This document shows, in pieces, positions 1-6,007 of a stretch of 6,007 nt of DNA. Under the pieces are notes generated by a model, which was not told the origin of the DNA, did not search any database, and saw only the letters and a program-made list of their open reading frames with translations. The stretch's first letter is position 1; each line of letters opens with the position of its first letter. The DNA lies in assembly GCA_937872165.1 (NCBI GenBank), contig CALMOR010000150.1, forward strand, positions 1-6,007, in the 5' to 3' direction. Source of the DNA: an uncultured Burkholderiales bacterium. GTDB lineage: Bacteria; Pseudomonadota; Gammaproteobacteria; Burkholderiales; Burkholderiaceae_D. A program made the translations under genes and the position numbers.

Positions 1-874
1 GCTCTACAGTGGGCGCGGACGGCTCGTCGGTGCGATGCGGAGGCCACGCGATCAACTGACCTTCGGTAGGCCCTTCGCGCCAGTCCACCGCGACCGCGCA
101 TCGCGAGCCGGAGAAGAGCGACGGCAGCAACGCGAAGGCGACCGGACACGCGTCGTGCAGCAGCGGATCGAGTGCCGCATAGGCGCGCAGCATGCGAAGG
201 GCGGCATCGCCGCAGGCTGTGTTCAGGTTCGCGAACGAATCGATCCATGCGGGCGACATGATCGCCTTCGACGTGACGTCGAGTCCGAACAGCGTCAGGT
301 TCGCTTCGGCCGAAAGGACCACGTGCGCGGCAATGGGGTCGGCGTAGAAGTTGAACTCCGCGGTGGGCTTGACGTTCCCCGCACAGAAGGCGGCACCGCC
401 CATGACCAGCAGTTCGCGCGCGCGCGCGAGGAGCCCGGGACGGCGGATCTCGGCCATCGCGAGGTTGGTCAGCGGCCCCATCGCGATCAGCGTGACCGTG
501 CCCGCATCATGGGACTGGAGCACGTCGACGAGGCAGTCGACGGCATGACCGTCGACCGGCCCGCGGGCCATCGGCAGACGCACGCCTCCGAGCCCGTCGG
601 CCCCGTGGACCAGGTTGCAGCGGGCCGAGCCGTACGCGATCGGCCGCTCGCTGCCCCTCCACACCGGTACGTCCGCCCTGCCCGCGACGTCCAGGATCGC
701 GCAGGCGTTGGCCGCCGTGACATCGACCGGGCGGTTGCCGGCCACGCAGGTGACGGCCAGCAGCTGGAGCTCGGGGGAGCCCGCGGCCAGGAACAGGGCG
801 AGCGCGTCGTCGATTCCCGGATCGCAGTCGATCACCGTCGGTCGCAGGTCGTGCATGGATGGCTTTGCGTTCAT
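1..874 (-). CDS. Nucleoside hydrolase (inosine/uridine-preferring type), C-terminus cut by window edge
   Basis: Ca2+-dependent N-ribohydrolase that splits ribonucleosides into free base and ribose. The reading frame is unbroken from the ATG at 874 to the window edge (291 codons); usual family length is roughly 300-330, so only a short C-terminal piece is missing. Motifs: VIDCDPGIDDALAL (14-27) with the Ca2+-binding aspartates D18, D22 and D23; CVAGN (43-47); NLVHGADGLGG (87-97); MGPLTNLAMA (132-141); MGGAAFCAGN (158-167); TAEFNFYADP (171-180) with substrate-binding N167, E173 and N175; and LLHDACPVA (238-246) with the H240-D241 pair, D241 being the last Ca2+ ligand. The His-Asp pair is as in inosine/uridine hydrolases; base preference cannot be read from this. 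There is no signal peptide. It starts 3 bp after the ribokinase stop without a visible Shine-Dalgarno; the in-frame ATG at 856 is an alternative start. Together with ribokinase it forms the conventional nucleoside-to-ribose-5-phosphate route. Confidence 0.92.
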   Translation of the reverse strand, partial: MNAKPSMHDLRPTVIDCDPGIDDALALFLAAGSPELQLLAVTCVAGNRPVDVTAANACAILDVAGRADVPVWRGSERPIAYGSARCNLVHGADGLGGVRLPMARGPVDGHAVDCLVDVLQSHDAGTVTLIAMGPLTNLAMAEIRRPGLLARARELLVMGGAAFCAGNVKPTAEFNFYADPIAAHVVLSAEANLTLFGLDVTSKAIMSPAWIDSFANLNTACGDAALRMLRAYAALDPLLHDACPVAFALLPSLFSGSRCAVAVDWREGPTEGQLIAWPPHRTDEPSAPTVE

Positions 875-877
875 TCG

Positions 878-1816
878 TCAAAGAGTGGGTCGATGGGTTG
901 GCAGCCGGGCTTCGATCGCCTCGCGCCGCGGCTGCGAGACCTGCGCCCCGCGCCCTTCGCAGCAGAGGCCCGACGCGGTGATCGCGTAGCGCAGGGACTG
1001 CTCCTCGGAGAAGCCGGAGAGGAAGGCGGCCGCGAGGACGCCCGCGAACGTGTCGCCCGCGCCGGTGGTATCGACGACCGCCGCTGCGATCGCGGGGCAA
1101 CGCAGCAGACGGCCGTCCGCGCCCGCGATGACGGCGCCTGCCGCCCCCAGCGTGAGAGCCACGTCGGTGCCGCTTCGCGCCGCCACGCGCGAAGCGAGGC
1201 TCACGATCTCGTCGTCGCCGATCGACCAGGCGGCCGCGACCTGTTCGAGTTCGATCCGGTTCACGATCAACCAGTCGAACGTGCCTTCGGGCCACGACGC
1301 GTCGACCATCGGCGCCGCGTTGAGCACCGCCCTGCAGCCCGCGGCGCGCGCGCGGCGGGCGATCTCGATCGACTCGACGAAAGGGACTTCCAGCTGCAGC
1401 AGCAGGAAGCCGCCGCCATCGAACAGGCCGTGCGGATACGACGCGGCTGACAGCCGCGCATTGGCGCCGGGCGCGACGACGATGACGTTCTCGCCGTCGG
1501 CCGCGACCGTGATGCAGGCGGTCCCGGTGGCGACCCCGTCGAGCACCGCGACGCCGCCGGTCTCGACCCTCGCGGCTTGCAGCGTCGCGAGCGCGATCGT
1601 CGCGAACGCATCGTCGCCCACCGCGCCGAGAAGGCGCGTCGGTACGCCGAACAGTCGGGCCGCGTGCGCCTGGTTCGCCCCCTTGCCGCCCGGCGACACG
1701 ACGACGTCGCTGCCGATCAGCGTCTCCCCCGGTCGCGGAAGACGCGAGACGGCCACGGAGACGTCGACGTTGATCGATCCGAAGACGATGACAGCTCCGC
1801 GCGGGTCGGCGCTCAT
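878..1816 (-). CDS. rbsK: Ribokinase-like PfkB kinase (D-ribose to ribose 5-phosphate)
   Basis: A 312-residue cytoplasmic kinase with strong ribokinase features. FGSINVDVSV (12-21) carries the ribose-binding N16/D18. SPGGKGANQAHAARLFG (41-57) is the classic ribokinase GGKGANQA motif, followed by GAVGDDAFA (64-72). LLLQLEVP (138-145) matches the ribokinase 'LxQLE' strand; NAAPM (166-170) follows, then NRIELE (186-191) with the NxxE pair N186/E189. DTTGAGDTFAGVLAAAF (249-265) contains GAGD with catalytic base D255, and GAQVSQP (290-296) matches the C-terminal monovalent-cation/ATP region. Length is that of typical RbsK (about 300-310). The ATG at 1816 overlaps the upstream kinase stop (ATGA), and a weak GAGA precedes it. 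The nucleoside hydrolase starts 3 bp after its stop, so the pair would channel ribose released from nucleosides into the pentose phosphate pathway. The family call is firm; ribose specificity rests on motif match. Confidence 0.88.
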   Translation of the reverse strand: MSADPRGAVIVFGSINVDVSVAVSRLPRPGETLIGSDVVVSPGGKGANQAHAARLFGVPTRLLGAVGDDAFATIALATLQAARVETGGVAVLDGVATGTACITVAADGENVIVVAPGANARLSAASYPHGLFDGGGFLLLQLEVPFVESIEIARRARAAGCRAVLNAAPMVDASWPEGTFDWLIVNRIELEQVAAAWSIGDDEIVSLASRVAARSGTDVALTLGAAGAVIAGADGRLLRCPAIAAAVVDTTGAGDTFAGVLAAAFLSGFSEEQSLRYAITASGLCCEGRGAQVSQPRREAIEARLPTHRPTL

Positions 1817-2745
1817 CGACGGTTCTCGCGCGGCGATCCGGTTCGCGCCAACGTACCGCCGACCTCGTTCCACGTGGGCAGCCCGCTGCGGGCACCCATG
1901 CGGGCGACGGTCCTGCTCGCGGCGGCGCAGGCGAACGCCAGCGCTCGCTGCAGCGTCGCGTCGCGCGAGCGTGCCGCGAGGAAGGCCGCGTTGAAGGCAT
2001 CGCCGGCACCGGTCGTGTCCACGACCTCGGTGTCGAACGCGGGGTGCGTCGCGAAGCCGGTGGCGTCGATCGCCATCGCGCCGCGCGCGCCCATCGTCAC
2101 GACGACCGTGTGCGCCCTGCCCGACGCGAGGAGGCTGGCGAGACCGGTCGCGTCCGGTGCGGTGCCCGTCGCCGTCGAGAAGCCGGACTCGTTCATGAAC
2201 GCGACGTCGCAACAGTGCAGGAACGCTTCGAGACGGCCCGGCCGGCCGGCACCTTCGCGCTCGATGTCGATCGCGAGTTCGGCTCCCGCCGCGTGGGTCG
2301 ATCTGGCGAGCGCATCGAGGGCGTCGGCGTCGTAGGGCATGGTGTAGGCCACGCGCGTGCGGCGCAACGCCGTCTCCAGGTCGGGCCTCGCCGTCGGTGC
2401 CATCGGTACCCAGACGATCGACCGTTCCCCTTCTGGCGACACGAAGATCGCCGTCGTGGCGCTCGCCGCGTCGGCGCGTCTCGCGACCCAGGTGGTGTCG
2501 ACCCCGAAGCGCTCGAACTCGTCGAGCAGGAACTGCGCATGCGCGTCGCTGCCGACGTCGCCGAAGACCGCCGTGGCCAGTCCGAGACGGCTGGCGGCGC
2601 ATGCCACGTTGGCCTCCGTTCCGCCGGCGAACGTGCCGACCGCCTCGCCGACGCACTTGTCGTCCCAGCCCGGCATCCGGGCCGTGCGAACGACGATGTC
2701 GGCACAGGGGTTGCCGATGGCCAGCAGGTCGATGTTCCGGTTCAT
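1813..2745 (-). CDS. PfkB-family carbohydrate/nucleoside kinase
   Basis: A 310-residue cytoplasmic ATP-dependent kinase of the ribokinase/PfkB superfamily, full length for the family. The N-terminal strand holds the substrate Asp (IGNPCADIVV, 10-19). The first PfkB signature region gives FAGGTEANVACAASRLG (39-55), with the GG substrate-binding pair, and VFGDVGSDAHAQFL (60-73). MNE (184-186) lies in the central NxxE-type region. The C-terminal signature DTTGAGDAFNAAFLA (243-257) contains the anion-hole GAGD with catalytic base D249. It clearly differs from the ribokinase encoded next to it (GGTEAN here, GGKGAN there), so it probably uses another substrate, such as a nucleoside or a different sugar; YegV of E. 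coli is a comparable DraG-linked kinase. The ATG at 2745 was chosen because homology begins at residue 6 and the upstream part of the open frame is intergenic. It follows a 56-bp gap with an inverted repeat, and its stop overlaps the ribokinase start by 4 bp (ATGA). Confidence 0.88.
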   Translation of the reverse strand: MNRNIDLLAIGNPCADIVVRTARMPGWDDKCVGEAVGTFAGGTEANVACAASRLGLATAVFGDVGSDAHAQFLLDEFERFGVDTTWVARRADAASATTAIFVSPEGERSIVWVPMAPTARPDLETALRRTRVAYTMPYDADALDALARSTHAAGAELAIDIEREGAGRPGRLEAFLHCCDVAFMNESGFSTATGTAPDATGLASLLASGRAHTVVVTMGARGAMAIDATGFATHPAFDTEVVDTTGAGDAFNAAFLAARSRDATLQRALAFACAAASRTVARMGARSGLPTWNEVGGTLARTGSPRENRR

Positions 2746-2750
2746 TTCGA

Positions 2751-2800
2751 GGCTCGCCTGGCAGGGGTGCTTCGGGGGTCGGCGGTCGGGTCGGCGAGCC
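2751..2800 (-). promoter_or_regulatory. Inverted repeat bracketing the only sizeable intergenic gap, next to the kinase start
   Basis: On the transcribed strand GGCTCGCC (plus 2793-2800) begins one base after the TAG stop of the TrpF-like gene. Its perfect complement GGCGAGCC (plus 2751-2758) ends five bases before the ATG of the PfkB kinase, with a C-rich 34-nt loop between. The 3' arm covers the position where a Shine-Dalgarno would sit (it contains GCGAG), so pairing in the mRNA could mask initiation at the kinase gene. No U-run follows, so it does not look like an intrinsic terminator. An 8-bp match in such GC-rich DNA could be chance. Confidence 0.35.
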
Positions 2801-2801
2801 A

Positions 2802-3551
2802 CTAGCGCACCAGTTCGATCAACTGCCCGGCCTTCGCGAGGTCGAAGCGGTCGTCGCTCCGCACTCCGGACTCCATGTCGATCCAGATCGTGCAGTCCGG
2901 CGGCAGCAACGACTGCAACGTCGACAGGACGTGTCTCACGTTCGCCGGCGCGATGCCGCCCGCGTAGCCGCAGCGCAGTCCGGCCAGCGGTCGCGGCCAC
3001 GCGCGAGGTGCGACCCCCAGGCCACCGGACTCGTCGAACAGCACGCCGTAGAACGACGGGTAGGAGAACATTCCGGCGTCGTCGTGGGCGAACCATCGGT
3101 GGACCTCGCGGTTGGCCGCGTTGTACTGCGTGACGAGGCCGAGCGGCGTACCGTCACCACGTCGCCAGCGTCCGTCGCGCCAGCTCGTCGCCAGCGCCGT
3201 CGGGAGCGTCGGCGGAAGTCGCGACGCATCGAAGTTCAGCTGCACGCGGCCGAAGCGGGCGCCGGTCCGCCCGGTCACTTCCGCACCGAGCTCGGTGGCT
3301 TCCGGCGCGCGCCCCTCCGCGAGCTCGGTCAGCGAAGCGACGCCGCAGACATGGGCCGCGATGCGAAGCCCGGGCGCCGCACGGTAGAGCTCGCGGCGCC
3401 AGGCCGACGAAGGAAAACGCGCGTCGCCGGATCGCTCGACGTCGAGCAGCACCGCGCACTCCAGGATCGGCAGCGCGTCGGCCAGCGCGGTCAGCGCCCA
3501 CGGGTCGACCGAGTCGTCGACGCCCGTCAGCGTCAGGTGGGACAGCCGCAT
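2802..3551 (-). CDS. TrpF-like (phosphoribosylanthranilate isomerase-like) TIM-barrel protein of unknown substrate
   Basis: A 249-residue protein I assign by motif to the TrpF-like ribulose-phosphate-binding barrels. Eight beta-strand-like segments can be placed: SHLTLTG (4-10), AVLLDVE (33-39), RIAAHVCG (63-70), GRVQLNF (101-107), LGLVTQYN (137-144), YGVLFDESGGLG (168-179), RCGYAGGI (193-200), TIWIDMESGVR (221-231). The C-terminal half matches TrpF well: the loop Asp of 'DxxxGGxG' (D173, matching the TrpF general acid), the phosphate loops GGLG (176-179) and AGGI-APANV (197-205), and D225 with SGV (228-230). The N-terminal strand lacks the catalytic Cys of TrpF ('KxCGI'), with Thr in its place (LTLTG), so ordinary tryptophan-pathway activity is doubtful. 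No trp genes are nearby. The ATG at 3551 is 4 bp past the DraG-family stop; homology to strand 1 begins at once, supporting this start. Function is likely isomerisation or binding of a phosphoribosyl compound; this is inference. Confidence 0.7.
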   Translation of the reverse strand: MRLSHLTLTGVDDSVDPWALTALADALPILECAVLLDVERSGDARFPSSAWRRELYRAAPGLRIAAHVCGVASLTELAEGRAPEATELGAEVTGRTGARFGRVQLNFDASRLPPTLPTALATSWRDGRWRRGDGTPLGLVTQYNAANREVHRWFAHDDAGMFSYPSFYGVLFDESGGLGVAPRAWPRPLAGLRCGYAGGIAPANVRHVLSTLQSLLPPDCTIWIDMESGVRSDDRFDLAKAGQLIELVR

Positions 3552-3555
3552 CGCG

Positions 3556-4647
3556 TCATCCGGCCCGGTATCGACGCTCGGCGAAGCGCGCCAGCCCCAG
3601 CGCCAACGCCCGGAGATCGTATTCGGGATCGTTGACGCGGAAGAACTCCGCGAAGAGTGTCGGGGGCAGCGCGTCGGTGCCGCCCATCGCGCCCGCCAGC
3701 GAGCCCGCCATCGTCGCGATCGAGTCGGTGTCGTTGCCGATCGACGAGGCCAGCGCGATGGTGCGCAACGGATCGCCCTCCGCGTATGCGAAGACGGCGA
3801 TCGCCGCGGGGACCGATTCGGCCGCCAGCACGGAGTTGCCGACTCTCGCCTCGATCTCGCGAAGGAAGAGGCGATCGTCGGTCGCGTCGCCGGCGATCTC
3901 GAGGGCCATCTCGAGGCGCGCGGAGAAGCGCGGCCCCGCGATGCTCCGTGCGAATCGCTGCGCCATCCCCTCGCCGATCGCCGCCCCTTCGATGCACGCG
4001 TCGACGATCGCCTCGACGTGAGGCGTGACCAGCGCACGCGCCACGCCTGCGGCGATCGAGCAGGCCGCCGAGATCGCCACGTCGGTGTCGTGCGACGGCA
4101 GACAGGTCACGAAGGTCTGTTCGCAGGCCGCCTCGAGCCGGCCGGGATGCAGCAGCCCGCAAGGGGCGACGCGCATCGCCGCGCCGTTGGTGTTGCCGAT
4201 CGTCGTCATCTTCCGTTGCGAGTCGCCGATCGCACCGACGCGCGACACGTCCTGGCCGCGGCGCAACGCGTCGACGACGCCCTGGGTGCTGGGTCCCATG
4301 AAGCTCGCCTTCGGGCTCGTGTCGGCCCAGTCGAGCAGGCACCGGACCCAGCCGTCGTGGTCCAGCTCGCCGCCGCCGGCCACCAGCGCACGCGCCAGGT
4401 AGTACATCTGGCTCGCGTCGTCGGTGACCTCGCCGCGACGGCCGCGGTTGGCGCCCGCGAAGGTGTCCGACGGCGGCGTGCGGAATTCCAGCACCAGTCC
4501 GCCGTAGGCCTCCTCGATCTCGTCGATGGTCCACTGTTCGGTCGGCGCGCCCAGCGCGTCCCCCATTCCGCCCAGGCAGAGCGAAGCGAAGATGCGGTCT
4601 GCGAGGTCGTCGGTCGCGGGTCGGGTCGAGAGAAGGGATTCGGTCAT
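3556..4647 (-). CDS. ADP-ribosylglycohydrolase (DraG/ARH) family protein
   Basis: A 363-residue cytoplasmic enzyme of the all-alpha ADP-ribosyl-glycohydrolase fold, which uses two Mg2+ ions to cleave ribosyl N- or O-glycosidic bonds. The signature blocks appear in order: GGMGDALGAPTE (26-37), VTDDASQM (74-81, carrying the metal ligands T75-D76-D77), GNTNGAAMRVAP (151-162), SHDTDVAISAA (185-195) and IGNDTDSIATMAG (303-315, ligands around D306/D308/S309). The metal site therefore looks intact. The usual TDDT is TDDA here. No signal peptide is seen. The frame stays open far upstream inside the permease gene, but homology begins only after the ATG at 4647, which lies 14 bp beyond the permease stop. 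No clear Shine-Dalgarno is visible there, so translational coupling is likely. Placement between a nucleoside importer and nucleoside catabolic genes suggests a small-molecule ribosyl substrate rather than a protein-regulatory role such as nitrogenase reactivation. E. coli YegU in yegTUV is a comparable case. Exact substrate unknown. Confidence 0.88.
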   Translation of the reverse strand: MTESLLSTRPATDDLADRIFASLCLGGMGDALGAPTEQWTIDEIEEAYGGLVLEFRTPPSDTFAGANRGRRGEVTDDASQMYYLARALVAGGGELDHDGWVRCLLDWADTSPKASFMGPSTQGVVDALRRGQDVSRVGAIGDSQRKMTTIGNTNGAAMRVAPCGLLHPGRLEAACEQTFVTCLPSHDTDVAISAACSIAAGVARALVTPHVEAIVDACIEGAAIGEGMAQRFARSIAGPRFSARLEMALEIAGDATDDRLFLREIEARVGNSVLAAESVPAAIAVFAYAEGDPLRTIALASSIGNDTDSIATMAGSLAGAMGGTDALPPTLFAEFFRVNDPEYDLRALALGLARFAERRYRAG

Positions 4648-4661
4648 CGTGCGGGAAGCGT

Positions 4662-5624
4662 TCAGGAAGGGGGCGCGCGGCGCTGCCGGCGCAAGCCGAA
4701 CAGGGTCATCGCCGCGAGCGTCGCGATCGGAGGGATCATGTAGACGACCTGGGTCGGGACGTCGAGCAGCCCGAGCTGCCCGGCCAGCACCGACGCGGCT
4801 CCGAAGAGGAGGGCCGCACCCGCGGTTCCGAGAGGTCGTCGTGCGCCGAGGAAAACAGCGGCCAGCGCGAGGAAGCCGCGGCCGGCGGTCATGTCGGACT
4901 GGAACAGCGTCAGGTACCCCATGCTCAGGTAGAGGCCGCCGAGGCCCGCGAGCAGGCCGCTCAGCGCGAGCGCCGCGTATTGCATGCGCCGGACATCGAT
5001 CCCGGCGGAACGGCTCGCCTCGAGGTTCTCGCCGACCGCACGCAGGCGGAGGCCGAAGCGCGTGCGCCACCGCAACCAGCCGACGGCCCCGACTGCCGCG
5101 AGGGCCACGTAGATCAGCAGGTGGTGTCCGATCCGGTTGTCGCCGTTGACGAACGCGTCGAGCATCGGCCAGTCGGCCAGTCCGGGCACGTGCACCGCCG
5201 GCAGCGCACGGCTGGCGAGGCCGGCCGTCGATCCCTTGTCGCCGGTGACCGCGACCATCGTGAAGACCGTCACGCCGGCCGCCAGCAGGTTGATGCCGAT
5301 GCCGGCGACGATGAGGTCGGCCCGACACTCGAGATGGATGAACGCGAGCAGAAGCGCCATCGCGACCGAGGCCGCGAGTCCGCTCGCCGCCCCGACGAAC
5401 GGATGGAGCCACGGCGCGAGTCCGGGCAGCCATACCGGCGCGAACGCCGAACCGAGCACGCCGAAGAACGCGGCCGTCAACATCAGTCCTTCCAGTGCGA
5501 CGTTGATGACGCCGGCTCGCTCGGACACGAGGCCGCCGAGCGACGCGAGGAGGATCGGAGCGGTCGCGCGCAGGACGGCGGCGAAGAGACCCGCGACGAA
5601 GAGCCCGAGGCCATGCCCGCTCAT
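4662..5624 (-). CDS. ABC transporter permease, nucleoside (NupQ/YufQ-like) type
   Basis: Complete 320-residue inner-membrane permease, the expected length for the second permease of BMP-type nucleoside importers. The N-terminus has the family signature SERAGVINVALEGLML (34-49) after a first hydrophobic segment (about 7-28). Several more membrane segments follow (about 76-98, 102-125, 167-184, 216-236, 250-262, 266-285, 293-310). The cytoplasmic loop RTRFGLRLRAVGEN (187-200) followed by SAGIDV (206-211) is the probable contact with the ATPase. TAGRGFLALAAVFLGARRP (246-264) is the conserved C-terminal block. The ATG overlaps the upstream stop as ATGA, and a GAGG Shine-Dalgarno core lies 6 nt before it (plus-strand 5631-5634), which supports this start. 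It should pair with the upstream permease as a heterodimer. ATPase and binding protein are not in the window. Substrate is inferred to be a nucleoside from the adjacent hydrolase and kinases, but is not proven by the sequence. Confidence 0.9.
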   Translation of the reverse strand: MSGHGLGLFVAGLFAAVLRATAPILLASLGGLVSERAGVINVALEGLMLTAAFFGVLGSAFAPVWLPGLAPWLHPFVGAASGLAASVAMALLLAFIHLECRADLIVAGIGINLLAAGVTVFTMVAVTGDKGSTAGLASRALPAVHVPGLADWPMLDAFVNGDNRIGHHLLIYVALAAVGAVGWLRWRTRFGLRLRAVGENLEASRSAGIDVRRMQYAALALSGLLAGLGGLYLSMGYLTLFQSDMTAGRGFLALAAVFLGARRPLGTAGAALLFGAASVLAGQLGLLDVPTQVVYMIPPIATLAAMTLFGLRRQRRAPPS

Positions 5625-6007
5625 CGCTCGCCTCGCACGGTCGCTGCCGGCTGCGCCGGACGACCGGCGAGGCGTTCGGCCCAGCGCGCCGGCCAGAGGC
5701 GTTCGGACACGACCAGCAGCACGATGCAGGCCTGCAGCACCAGCACCAGTTCGCGCGGCACGTCGGTGGCCCGCTCCATCGCCTGCGCCCCCGCTTTCAG
5801 GCAGGCGTAGAGGAACGCGCAGAGCGGGACGGCTCTCGGCTCGTTCCTCGCCAGCAGCGCGACGACGAGCCCTTCGAATCCGATCCCGGGAGCGAGGTCC
5901 ACCGGCAGCTTGCGGAGGAGGCCGTTGGAGACGTAGAGGCCCGCGAGCCCGGCGAACGCGCCGCCGAGCGCCATCGAAAGGACGATCGTGCGCCGCACGG
6001 GCAGACC
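5621..6007 (-). CDS. ABC transporter permease, nucleoside (BmpA-associated, NupP/YufP-like) type, C-terminal part
   Basis: Inner-membrane permease of an ABC importer of the type that takes up nucleosides with a BMP-family binding lipoprotein. Only the last 128 residues are visible. The frame is open to the window edge, and the GTG at 5998 is an internal valine (the frame reads GLPVRRTIV across it), so the true start is outside. Visible hallmarks are the hydrophobic segment with ALGGAFAGLAGLYVSNG, then a PGIGFEGLVVALLARNEPRA stretch that matches the conserved 'GFxGIAVALLG' segment of this family. Two further hydrophobic segments follow (CAFLYACLKAG, and ELVLVLQACIVLLVV). The C-terminal tail is polar and Arg-rich, as expected on the cytoplasmic side. 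Its stop overlaps the start of the next permease by 4 bp (ATGA), the usual arrangement of the NupP/NupQ pair. The nucleoside specificity is inferred from family resemblance and from the enzymes downstream. Confidence 0.85.
   Translation of the reverse strand, partial: GLPVRRTIVLSMALGGAFAGLAGLYVSNGLLRKLPVDLAPGIGFEGLVVALLARNEPRAVPLCAFLYACLKAGAQAMERATDVPRELVLVLQACIVLLVVSERLWPARWAERLAGRPAQPAATVRGER

Noticed and set aside
415..428. Alternating CG run (seven CG units), a possible slippage or Z-DNA site.
   Set aside because: It lies within the nucleoside hydrolase coding LARAREL in frame, and short CG runs are common at this base composition.
35..1450. Long plus-strand open frame (471 codons) opposite the nucleoside hydrolase and ribokinase.
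   Set aside because: Its translation is Arg-rich, low-complexity and matches no family, while the minus strand across the same span encodes two proteins with clear catalytic motifs. Long antisense frames are expected in DNA this GC-rich.
2751..2800. Inverted repeat read as a Rho-independent terminator.
   Set aside because: The loop is 34 nt, the stem only 8 bp, and no T-run follows on the transcribed strand, so termination is unlikely.
2397..3635. Plus-strand open frame of 412 codons opposite the TrpF-like gene and the start of the kinase.
   Set aside because: Composition is dominated by Arg, Pro and Ala with no recognisable motif; it is the shadow of the minus-strand genes.
3560..4037. Upstream extension of the TrpF-like frame into the DraG-family gene.
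   Set aside because: The extension is Arg/Ser-rich shadow sequence; the first barrel strand starts directly after the ATG at 3551.
4648..5433. Upstream extension of the DraG-family frame (about 260 extra codons) as a possible fusion protein.
   Set aside because: The extension lies inside the second permease gene in another frame and is Arg-rich without motifs. Family homology begins just after the ATG at 4647.
5996..5998. GTG as start codon of the first permease.
   Set aside because: The frame stays open through the window edge, and a start here would remove most of the membrane domain. It is an internal valine codon of a gene that begins outside the window.

Overview
The window is a single stretch of very GC-rich bacterial DNA (about two-thirds G+C by eye). 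All seven genes lie on the minus strand, packed head to tail with 4-bp overlaps or gaps of 3, 4, 14 and 56 bp. Read in the direction of transcription (high to low coordinates) it is the interior of one long operon. Both end genes run off the window. The composition and gene style fit a GC-rich proteobacterium or a similar lineage, but nothing here fixes the taxon. There are no rRNA, tRNA, CRISPR or mobile-element signals.

Layout in transcription order: (1) 6007-5621, C-terminal part of a nucleoside-type ABC permease; (2) 5624-4662, its partner permease, complete; (3) 4647-3556, an ADP-ribosylglycohydrolase (DraG/ARH) family enzyme; (4) 3551-2802, a TIM-barrel protein resembling phosphoribosylanthranilate isomerase (TrpF) but lacking the usual catalytic cysteine; (5) 2745-1813, a PfkB-family sugar/nucleoside kinase; (6) 1816-878, a ribokinase-like PfkB kinase; (7) 874-1, an inosine/uridine-preferring-type nucleoside hydrolase, cut at its C-terminus by the window edge. 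The only intergenic space of any size (56 bp, between genes 4 and 5) is bracketed by an 8-bp inverted repeat.

Taken together this reads as a system for importing and catabolising a ribonucleoside or ribosylated compound. The two permeases bring the substrate in; their ATPase and lipoprotein binding protein are expected upstream, outside the window. The nucleoside hydrolase splits a nucleoside into base and ribose, and the ribokinase makes ribose 5-phosphate. That core is conventional. The DraG-family glycohydrolase, the second PfkB kinase and the TrpF-like barrel are not needed for it. They suggest a second branch acting on a modified or ADP-ribose-like substrate, perhaps through a phosphorylated ribosyl intermediate. 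The E. coli yegTUV set (nucleoside transporter, DraG-family protein, PfkB kinase) is a partial parallel. The TrpF-like component is the part least explained by known pathways.
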